Part shown: in pieces, positions 1 through 5,610 of the stretch | How the letters are laid out: the number at the start of each line of letters is the position of its first letter | Position numbering within the stretch: position 1 is the stretch's first letter | Assembly (NCBI GenBank): GCA_903864485.1 | Contig: CAIPGD010000220.1 | Span: forward strand, 1 to 7,036 | Length of the DNA: 7,036 bases | Direction: 5' to 3' | Origin: an uncultured bacterium | GTDB taxonomy: Bacteria > Pseudomonadota > Gammaproteobacteria > Burkholderiales > Burkholderiaceae_E | The notes under the pieces: generated by a model | Told to the model about the DNA's origin: nothing | The model's input: the letters and a program-made list of their open reading frames with translations, nothing else | Databases searched by the model: none | Position numbers and translations under genes: made by a program

Positions 1-858
1 ACCGATCAGTTGTTCGTGGTTGGCTCCAATGATGACCGCCTGCGCGGCGTACTGCCAATTCAGCGCTTGTTGACGGCTGATCCAGAATCACTGGTGGGCG
101 ATGTCATGCGCTCGGAAACGATGACCTTGCAGGCTCTCGACGATATTCAGGATGCGGCGCAAGCCTTTGAGCGCTACGACCTCGTGAGTGCTCCCGTGGT
201 CGATTCGAACGGGCGCCTGGTAGGCCGCCTCACGGTCGCTACCGTGGTTGACGCGATCCGCGAGCGTAGCGAAAGCGAGACCCTCGCCCAGGCGGGTCTG
301 CGTGAGGACGAAGATATCTTTGCCAGCGTATGGGATTCGGCCAAGAACCGATGGCTCTGGCTGGCGGTCAATCTCGGTACCGCGTTTTTTGCAAGTCGGG
401 TCATTGGGGCCTTTGAAGACACCATTGAGCGGGTCGTCGCGCTCGCCGCCCTAATGCCCATTGTGGCCGGGATTGCCGGTAATTCCGGCAACCAGACCAT
501 GACGCTTTTCATCCGTTCCCTGGCCCTGGGTCAAGTGGGTGCGAGTACCGCCCGCCGGCTCTTCGTTAAAGAACTTGGCATTGCAGCGCTCAATGGGGTG
601 GTCTGGGGCAGTATCGCAGGTGGTTTCGCGTGGGCCCTTTATGCCTCAACCGGCAATGGCGCGTTGTTGGGACTCACGATGATGCTCGCGATGATTCTGA
701 ACCTGCTGCTGGGGGCAATGGTCGGCATGACCGTCCCGCTCCTCTTGCAAAGCCTGGGGCGCGACCCGGCCTTGGGTTCGTCGGTCTTATTGACCTTCAC
801 GACCGATAGCATGGGATTTTTTATCTTCCTGGGCCTCGCAACGATTTTCTTTAAGTGA
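1..858 (+). CDS. mgtE: MgtE-type magnesium transporter, C-terminal part (5' end outside window)
   Basis: This is the end of an MgtE Mg2+ channel of the inner membrane; the frame is open from base 1, so the N-terminal MgtE_N domain and the start of the first CBS domain lie upstream. The first ~95 residues are CBS sequence: the end of CBS1 (LFVVGSNDDRLRGVLPI), then CBS2 from VGDVM through SAPVVDSNGRLVGRLTV, the cytosolic Mg2+-sensing module. About five membrane segments follow, beginning at WLWLAVNLGTAFF. The pore-domain signature AGIAGNSGNQT lies near bases 469-501, followed by IRSLALGQ. The last helix carries the TTDSMGF motif, whose aspartate (bases 805-807) matches by position the ion-selectivity aspartate known from Thermus MgtE. 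The protein ends normally in FIFLGLATIFFK with TGA at 856-858. Family assignment is firm; transport of Mg2+ specifically is inferred from the family. Confidence 0.95.
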   Translation, partial: TDQLFVVGSNDDRLRGVLPIQRLLTADPESLVGDVMRSETMTLQALDDIQDAAQAFERYDLVSAPVVDSNGRLVGRLTVATVVDAIRERSESETLAQAGLREDEDIFASVWDSAKNRWLWLAVNLGTAFFASRVIGAFEDTIERVVALAALMPIVAGIAGNSGNQTMTLFIRSLALGQVGASTARRLFVKELGIAALNGVVWGSIAGGFAWALYASTGNGALLGLTMMLAMILNLLLGAMVGMTVPLLLQSLGRDPALGSSVLLTFTTDSMGFFIFLGLATIFFK

Positions 859-1496
859 GCATGCAAGAGGTGATGAACAGCGTGATGAACAGTGGGATGA
901 GAAAGCTGGTGCGAAGCGTGGCGAAAAACGTATTAATCGCGGGCGCCGTGGTGTTATCGATGGCGCTCCCGGTTCAGGCGAGTGACTTGTCCGAGAAGTT
1001 GCGCTCAAGCGGTTATGTGCTGCTGATGCGGCATGCGAGCGCGCCCGGCGTTGGGGATCCGCCCAATTACACCCTGGATGATTGCAAGACCCAGCGCAAT
1101 CTCGACGCCGAAGGGCGGCGGCAAGCGGTTGTGGTGGGCGACTGGCTGCGAAAGCAGGGCGTTCGGTCGGCCAGCGTGTTTTCCAGTATCTGGTGTCGTT
1201 GCAAAGACACGGCGTCCCTTTTGGGGTTCGAGACCTACCGGGTTGAACCCGCACTCGGTTCGTTTTTTGATGAGATGGCCAAAGCGCCCGAGAGCAATCG
1301 TGCGCTCCAGCGATTCGTCGCAGAAAACCTCAGGGCGAAGGGCGAACGGGCACTTATCCTGGTGACCCATCACGTCAATATTCTTGAGTTTGCTGGCGAA
1401 AACGTCGCTTCGGGCGACCTCGTCCTCGTCAAAGTTGATGCCAGTGGCAACCGACTGTCGCATGAAGTGATTCCCCGGCCGGGCGATCGGGGGTAA
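855..1496 (+). CDS. Secreted histidine phosphatase family protein (phosphoglycerate-mutase-like)
   Basis: A histidine phosphatase (branch 1 type) predicted to act in the periplasm. Counting from GTG 855, the core begins YVLLMRHASAPG with catalytic R59-H60, continues with QRNLDAEGRRQA and SSIWCRCKDTA (R115 likely binds phosphate), and has the second catalytic histidine in LVTHHVNI (H172). Residues ~15-42 form a Sec signal peptide: basic RKLVRSVAK, a hydrophobic stretch, then PVQA before SD. Three cysteines (C77, C114, C116) could form a disulfide outside the cytoplasm. The coordinates give the longest frame, whose GTG overlaps the mgtE stop and would allow translational coupling. In-frame ATGs at 861, 873, 885 and 897 compete; a strong Shine-Dalgarno-like GAGGTGAT (867-874) favours 885, and the cleanest signal peptide starts at 897. 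The substrate is unknown. A functional link to MgtE is not evident. Confidence 0.88.
   Translation: MSMQEVMNSVMNSGMRKLVRSVAKNVLIAGAVVLSMALPVQASDLSEKLRSSGYVLLMRHASAPGVGDPPNYTLDDCKTQRNLDAEGRRQAVVVGDWLRKQGVRSASVFSSIWCRCKDTASLLGFETYRVEPALGSFFDEMAKAPESNRALQRFVAENLRAKGERALILVTHHVNILEFAGENVASGDLVLVKVDASGNRLSHEVIPRPGDRG
867..874 (+). promoter_or_regulatory. Extended Shine-Dalgarno-like site near the phosphatase start
   Basis: GAGGTGAT is complementary over eight bases to the usual 3' end of 16S rRNA. It lies only 2 bases (counted from GG) before ATG 873, which is too close, but 10 bases (counted from its last base) before ATG 885, which is usable though slightly long. It therefore suggests that translation starts inside the longest open frame, at 885, rather than at GTG 855. 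Inference from sequence only. Confidence 0.45.
870..893 (+). repeat. Two tandem 12-bp copies in the phosphatase N-terminal region
   Basis: GTGATGAACAGC (870-881) is followed directly by GTGATGAACAGT (882-893), differing only in the last base, and then by a degenerate third unit beginning GGGATGA. In frame they read VMNS-VMNS-GMRK. Each unit carries an ATG in the same frame, so copy number changes would add or remove start codons without shifting the frame. Confidence 0.8.
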
Positions 1497-1516
1497 TTCC
1501 CTATTGGTTTGCCGCA

Positions 1517-1555
1517 TTAATCGTTCCAAGGTACGTCCTTCCTTGGAATTATTAA
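1517..1555. promoter_or_regulatory. Imperfect inverted repeat upstream of the hydrolase gene
   Basis: The 75-bp gap between the phosphatase stop and the hydrolase start contains TTCCAAGG (1524-1531) and its exact inverse CCTTGGAA (1541-1548) around a 9-base loop. After two unpaired or wobble positions on each side the symmetry resumes with TTAAT (1517-1521) and ATTAA (1551-1555). It ends 5 bases before the hydrolase ribosome binding site. No T-run follows, so it is not a standard intrinsic terminator; a regulator operator or an RNA hairpin affecting hydrolase expression are both possible. I could not find a convincing -35/-10 pair in this gap. Confidence 0.5.
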
Positions 1556-1571
1556 AGAATGGAGACATCCA

Positions 1572-3872
1572 ATGCGGGGACTTCGCGCAATTCGATTGAC
1601 AGGGCTGAGCGCTTTAAGCGTTGCAGTTTTGATGGCCTGTGGCAGCAACTCCAATGAGACGCCGCTCTTCCCGCTACCGGTGATTCCAGCGGCGAAGTCG
1701 CCGATCGTCGCGCCCGAACTGACCGTGTCATGTCCGATCACTTCGTCCTCGATTCAGTCTTTTGCCGTCAAAGGCACTGCGCCAGCGTTTAATGGCGCGA
1801 GCTTTGGCAACGTGGGGGTTTACAACTACATCCTCGCGGAAGCCACAGCCAAAGTCAGCGCCAATGACGCCTGTGCTGCGACCATTGTTGATCTCAAAAA
1901 CGCGGGGGATGCCAGCGGGTCGGTGAGCTACAAATTTGACGTCGTCATCCTGACACCGGCCGACGCCAGCAAAGCCAGCGGCAGTTTGCTGTACATCGTC
2001 AATAACCGAACCAATACCAGTTCGCTGGAGGCCCTCAACGAAGGGTCATCGAATAACTTGTTTGACAACACGGCCCCCGTCATCCCAGCGGCTGCATCTG
2101 GGGTGGTGGCAGGCGTCGGTGCGGGTAGCGGCTTTTTAATGAAACAAGGCATGACCGTCGTCATGTCGGGCTGGCAGGGGGATCGCCCTTCGGTACTCAG
2201 TGGCCCAACCGCAGCAATCACCAGTACGCAAAAATGGTACGCCGTCGGCATGACGTTGCCCGTCGCTAAGGGGGCATCGGGCGCGAGCATCACCGGAACG
2301 GTTCAGGACGAATTCATCGCCGATAACGCGACCGCCAATCTGCTCGGCACTTACTACCCGCGAGCCTCTGGCACGACCGCTAATTTGACCATCCGTAAAA
2401 CAGCACTCTCGAACCCCATCGTGGTCGATCCAAGCCTGTGGACCTACACGTCTGGCACTGGCGCGGCCGAAGGCGGCAATACGACGGCGACGGGTTTTGG
2501 ATTTGTCACGATCGACCGGGCCAAAGTGCGGGCGGATGCCGCCTATGCCGCTGCGCTCGATGCAGGGTTGGATAACGGTTCAATTTATCAGTTCAATTAC
2601 ACCGCAACCGATCCAAAACCGATGGGATTGGGGTTCCTCGCCACGCGCGACCTGATCTCGTTCTTGCGCTACGAAACTAAGGATGCCGCGGGTAATGCCA
2701 ACCCCTTGGCAGGCCGGATCAAGACTACGCTGGCGACTGGCATTTCGCAGTCCGGTCGTTACTTGCGTGATTTCCTCTGGCAGGGTTTCAACGCCGACAA
2801 CAAGGTTCGGATCGTCTTCGACGGGATGCTGCCGCTGGTTGGCGGGTCCCGCAAGACCTATACCAACTATCGCTGGGCGAAACCCGGTGATTATTCGCGC
2901 CAGCACGAAACCCATTTCACGCCGGGTGATCAGTTTCCATTTTCGTATCTGACCACTACCGACCCCGTTTCGGGCAAGACCGATGGCTTGATGAAGAAGT
3001 GTGCTGAGCTCAACACCTGTCCGAAAGTATTCCAATACGACAGTCCGATTGAGTTTGGTGGCGCCCGCGCATCGCTCGTATCCACCGACGGTGCGGGCAA
3101 GGATCTGGCGATCCCGACCAATGTCCGATTGTTTTATTCGGCTGGCACCTCTCATGGTCCGCAGGCACTCGCCGGGAATGCAATCTCGCAGCCCGACTAC
3201 TCGGTTGATCGCACTGTTTCTGCCACCGCGGCTTCAACCGCACCCGGTGCACTGAATGCCAGTACTGCTTTGTTCAGGGCGCTGTTGGTCAATCTCGAGG
3301 GCTGGGTCAAAGGCACTGCGACACCGGTCGATAGTTACTGGCCAAAAGTCGCGGATGGCACCCTCGCCGTACCGACTTCGGACCCGAAGAGCCTGTCACT
3401 CCCCGACCTGAGCAAGCTGGGCATTGGGTACAACGGCGTCTACAACACGCTGACCTTGAACGACGAAAGCGTGATCCCGTCTGCGGTGGGGGCCAAGTCT
3501 TATGTCGTCCATCTGCCGACGACGGACGCGCAGGGCAATAGTAAGGCCGGTGCAAAGATGCCAGACAGCGCTGTCCCGCTCGCGACCTTCCTTGGCTACA
3601 GCGTGCGTCGACCGGGGTTTGTTGAGGGTGACCAAAACGGACTCTCGAGCTCGCAACTCGCGTTTGCTCTGACAACGGCTTCGAAGAACGCAGCTGACCC
3701 GCGCAAGAGTGTCGAGGAGCTCTACACCAACAAGGCCGGTTATCTGGCCGCTTGGAATGCTTCGGTGGATAAGCTCGTGACCGATCGGTTGATGACCGCA
3801 GAAGATGCCGCCCTCTATAAGAACCGAGGGGTTATGCAGACGCTGCAGTCAAACTTTGCCAAGCTCCCGTAA
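1572..3872 (+). CDS. Alpha/beta hydrolase domain lipoprotein (Abhydrolase_10-like), probable esterase
   Basis: A 766-residue protein with a lipoprotein signal peptide: basic start, hydrophobic stretch, then LMAC with the lipidated cysteine at C23, so it should be anchored outside the cytoplasm. The order of motifs resembles the poorly characterised alpha/beta-hydrolase family Abhydrolase_10: SGWQGD at 199-204, the nucleophile elbow GISQSGRYLRDFLWQGFN from residue 390, AGTSHG with H528 as likely catalytic histidine, and a C-terminal part with VEELYTNKAGYLAAWNASVD. S392 is the likely nucleophile in a G-x-S-x-x-G arrangement, recalling CE15 glucuronoyl esterases rather than classical GxSxG. The acidic triad member was not identified. 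Start ATG 1572 has GGAG at 1561-1564, 7 bases upstream. It is followed by a terminator and then by a TRAP operon in the same orientation, suggesting release of an organic acid from an ester or lactone. The substrate is unknown. Confidence 0.85.
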   Translation: MRGLRAIRLTGLSALSVAVLMACGSNSNETPLFPLPVIPAAKSPIVAPELTVSCPITSSSIQSFAVKGTAPAFNGASFGNVGVYNYILAEATAKVSANDACAATIVDLKNAGDASGSVSYKFDVVILTPADASKASGSLLYIVNNRTNTSSLEALNEGSSNNLFDNTAPVIPAAASGVVAGVGAGSGFLMKQGMTVVMSGWQGDRPSVLSGPTAAITSTQKWYAVGMTLPVAKGASGASITGTVQDEFIADNATANLLGTYYPRASGTTANLTIRKTALSNPIVVDPSLWTYTSGTGAAEGGNTTATGFGFVTIDRAKVRADAAYAAALDAGLDNGSIYQFNYTATDPKPMGLGFLATRDLISFLRYETKDAAGNANPLAGRIKTTLATGISQSGRYLRDFLWQGFNADNKVRIVFDGMLPLVGGSRKTYTNYRWAKPGDYSRQHETHFTPGDQFPFSYLTTTDPVSGKTDGLMKKCAELNTCPKVFQYDSPIEFGGARASLVSTDGAGKDLAIPTNVRLFYSAGTSHGPQALAGNAISQPDYSVDRTVSATAASTAPGALNASTALFRALLVNLEGWVKGTATPVDSYWPKVADGTLAVPTSDPKSLSLPDLSKLGIGYNGVYNTLTLNDESVIPSAVGAKSYVVHLPTTDAQGNSKAGAKMPDSAVPLATFLGYSVRRPGFVEGDQNGLSSSQLAFALTTASKNAADPRKSVEELYTNKAGYLAAWNASVDKLVTDRLMTAEDAALYKNRGVMQTLQSNFAKLP

Positions 3873-3886
3873 GGGTGCCTGTCATG

Positions 3887-3899
3887 TTATTCTGAATAA
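3887..3899. promoter_or_regulatory. Perfect short palindrome downstream of the hydrolase gene
   Basis: TTATTC-T-GAATAA is a perfect inverted repeat with a single central base, in AT-rich sequence 14 bases after the hydrolase stop and 95 bases before the TRAP binding-protein gene. Size and symmetry fit a dimeric repressor half-site pair, but no regulator gene is in the window and such a 13-bp palindrome can arise by chance. Operator function is inference. Confidence 0.3.
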
Positions 3900-3920
3900 A
3901 GACCGAGACACTTTTCGCAA

Positions 3921-3959
3921 GCCGCTGCCGACGTGAACCGGCAGCGCGCTTTTTGTCTT
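3921..3959 (+). terminator. Rho-independent terminator between hydrolase and TRAP operon
   Basis: CGCTGCCG (3923-3930) pairs perfectly with CGGCAGCG (3939-3946) around an 8-base loop; the outer GC at 3921-3922 can add two pairs with 3948-3949 across one bulged base. A T-run (3950-3954) follows directly, then GTCTT. This is a GC-rich stem plus U-tract, so it should end transcripts from the hydrolase gene. Because it lies only about 35 bases before dctP, it could alternatively sit in the dctP leader if that promoter lies further upstream. Confidence 0.85.
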
Positions 3960-3980
3960 CAAGCTCGATCGGGCCAATCA

Positions 3981-3987
3981 AAGGGGA
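3981..3987 (+). promoter_or_regulatory. Ribosome binding site of the TRAP binding-protein gene
   Basis: AAGGGGA lies 6 bases before ATG 3994. It fixes the start of the binding protein and excludes the out-of-frame start at 3933 that overlaps the terminator stem. Confidence 0.7.
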
Positions 3988-3993
3988 ATCCGG

Positions 3994-5013
3994 ATGCAAT
4001 TTTTCCGCCGTCGGCTTATTCAGTCAGCAGCAGCCACCGCGTCCCTCGGATTGACTGGTTTTGCGCATTCCGAATCGAACGTTTTAAAGATCTCGCACCA
4101 ATTTCCAGCCGGAACGTTAACGGAAGGGGATTTCCGCGATCGTCTGTGCCGGCGGTTTGCTGCCGATCTTGAAAAGCGAACACGTGGTGAATTGAAGGCC
4201 TCGGTTTATCCGGGGTCGTCGCTGATGAAGACCAATGCGCAATTCTCATCGATGCGCAAAGGCGCGCTCGACATGAGTTTGGTTCCTTTGTCGTATGCGG
4301 GTGGCGAGGTGGCCGAAACCAATATTGGCCTGATGCCAGCGTTGGTGCCAAGTTATGAGCAAGGGGCCGCCTGGAAAAACGCGGAAATTGGCAAGCTTTT
4401 GACTAAAGTTCTTGATGACAAGGGAATTTTGATCGTCAGCTGGATTTGGCAAGCTGGCGGTGTCGCTTCCCGGTCGAGACCACTGGTCGCGCCCGAGGAT
4501 GCGAAGGGTTTGAAAGTTCGGGGTGGCAGCCGGGAAATGGACCTGGTGCTGAAGCAGGCAGGTGCCTCGGTGATTTCGCTGCCCTCCAACGAGATATACG
4601 CGGCAATGCAAACGGGTGCGATGGATGCGGCGATGACCTCTTCGACCAGTTTTATTTCGTTCAAGCTGGAAGAGATTGCGAAACATCTGACCACCGGGCG
4701 AGGCAAAGCCTACTGGTTCATGTTTGAGCCGCTGATGATTTCTAAAGAAGTTTTTGGCAAGCTTTCAAAGCCTCATCAGGAGGCGGTCATGGCGGTTGGC
4801 GCAGAACTCGAGAGCTTCGGGCGCGAGGCGGCTAAAGCGGACGACAAGCTTGCGGCCGAGATTTATGCCAAGGCGGGCGCTAAGGTTTACGATCTGGACG
4901 ATGCCACTCTCGCGAAATGGCAGACAATTTCGCACGATACGGCATGGAAGGATTTTTCTGAGAAAAACGAATCCTGTGCGACGCTGATGAAAGCTGCGCT
5001 GAAACTCGTTTAG
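3994..5013 (+). CDS. dctP: TRAP transporter periplasmic substrate-binding protein (DctP family)
   Basis: A 339-residue solute receptor that binds a small organic acid in the periplasm and delivers it to the DctQM permease. The N-terminus FRRRLIQ followed by a weakly hydrophobic, alanine-rich stretch to about residue 26 looks like a twin-arginine (Tat) signal rather than plain Sec. The mature protein has the family layout: LKISHQFPAGTLTEG at the start, YPGSSLMKTNAQFSSMRKGALDM, then AKGLKVRGGSREMD, where R176 corresponds to the arginine that holds the ligand carboxylate in most TRAP receptors, and LPSNEIYAAMQTGAMDAAM (from L196), matching the usual ligand-lobe segment. The length is normal. First gene of the dctPQM-like cluster; dctQ follows after 21 bases. 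The ligand cannot be read from sequence; the symbol marks the family, not proven C4-dicarboxylate transport. Confidence 0.93.
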   Translation: MQFFRRRLIQSAAATASLGLTGFAHSESNVLKISHQFPAGTLTEGDFRDRLCRRFAADLEKRTRGELKASVYPGSSLMKTNAQFSSMRKGALDMSLVPLSYAGGEVAETNIGLMPALVPSYEQGAAWKNAEIGKLLTKVLDDKGILIVSWIWQAGGVASRSRPLVAPEDAKGLKVRGGSREMDLVLKQAGASVISLPSNEIYAAMQTGAMDAAMTSSTSFISFKLEEIAKHLTTGRGKAYWFMFEPLMISKEVFGKLSKPHQEAVMAVGAELESFGREAAKADDKLAAEIYAKAGAKVYDLDDATLAKWQTISHDTAWKDFSEKNESCATLMKAALKLV

Positions 5014-5034
5014 CCGTAGGTTCTAAATCTCGCG

Positions 5035-5610
5035 ATGAGTCATGGTATTGAAGCGCCCCCTGCGACGGTTGAAATAGACCCGCACACGCCGACCCTCCTG
5101 CGCCCGCTTGCGCATGCACTTTTGCAGATCAATCGATTCATGGCCGGGCTCGGCATGGTCGCGCTGCTGGTCGCATCCATCGTCCTGACGTATAGCGTCT
5201 TTTCTCGCTATGTGTTCAAGGCTTCAACCGATTGGCAGGATGAAACAGCGGTATTTTGCCTGGTTGGGGCCACTTTCCTCTGCGGGGGCTTCGTTCAGTC
5301 GCTTCGAGGGCATGTCGGGATCGAAGCGATTTCCGGTTTGCTACCGGTCGGGATAAACCGGATTCGCAAAGTGCTGGTTGATCTCATTTGCTTACTTTTC
5401 TGTGGGTTTTTTGCCTGGAAAAGTTGGGCTCTCTTCCACGAAGCCTGGGTTGACGGTCAAACCACCTCGTCCTCCTGGGCCCCTCCGCTCTGGATTCCCT
5501 ACATTCTGATGGCGGGCGGAATGTCAATCCTGACCTTGCAGTTGTTTGTTCAGTTCAGCGCAAGTTTAAACGCCTTGATTCAACCCAATCTAAGGGAGTC
5601 CGAGGCATGA
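5035..5610 (+). CDS. dctQ: TRAP transporter small permease subunit (DctQ family)
   Basis: The 191-residue small membrane subunit of a TRAP transporter. Four hydrophobic segments are visible at roughly 36-55, 70-90, 110-132 and 150-173. The family motif region is clear: SRYVFKASTDWQDETAVF with W67-Q-D-E70, then FVQSLRGHVGIE. About 35 mostly polar residues precede the first membrane segment, a longer cytoplasmic lead than many DctQ proteins. The ribosome binding site before ATG 5035 is poor (only TAGG at 5017-5020), so translation may depend on coupling from dctP 21 bases upstream; an internal ATG at 5140 would cut straight into the first membrane segment and has no better site. The stop overlaps the dctM start by 4 bases, indicating one transcript and coupled translation. 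Confidence 0.92.
   Translation: MSHGIEAPPATVEIDPHTPTLLRPLAHALLQINRFMAGLGMVALLVASIVLTYSVFSRYVFKASTDWQDETAVFCLVGATFLCGGFVQSLRGHVGIEAISGLLPVGINRIRKVLVDLICLLFCGFFAWKSWALFHEAWVDGQTTSSSWAPPLWIPYILMAGGMSILTLQLFVQFSASLNALIQPNLRESEA
5592..5598 (+). promoter_or_regulatory. Ribosome binding site of the TRAP large permease gene
   Basis: AAGGGAG inside the end of dctQ lies 8 bases before ATG 5607. It supports that start and the ATGA overlap between the two permease genes. Confidence 0.7.

Noticed and set aside
10..12. TTG at 10 as the start of the magnesium transporter
   Set aside because: The frame is open back to base 1 and the sequence begins in mid CBS domain, so the gene is truncated by the window edge.
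1504..1555. Promoter elements for the hydrolase gene (TTGGTT or TTGCCG as -35, TATTAA as -10)
   Set aside because: No pair of acceptable boxes falls at 16-18 bases spacing; TATTAA at 1550-1555 has no -35 partner.
1517..1560. The inverted repeat as an intrinsic terminator of the phosphatase gene
   Set aside because: The stem is followed by TTATTAAAG, not a T-run, so the standard terminator pattern is not met.
1005..1568. 187-codon open frame on the - strand opposite the phosphatase
   Set aside because: It overlaps the catalytic core of the histidine phosphatase and has no family signature; it is an antisense shadow.
2580..3155. 191-codon open frame on the - strand inside the hydrolase gene
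   Set aside because: It lies wholly opposite the well-supported hydrolase frame, shows no recognisable motif, and its length is explained by the codon bias of the gene on the other strand.
3953..3981. TTGTCT ... AATCAA as a sigma-70 promoter for dctP
   Set aside because: Spacing is 17 bases but the -10 matches only three of six positions, and transcription would start at or in the ribosome binding site.
3933..4172. 79-codon + strand frame overlapping the start of dctP
   Set aside because: It starts within the terminator stem, has no ribosome binding site, and is out of frame with the clear DctP signal peptide and mature domain.
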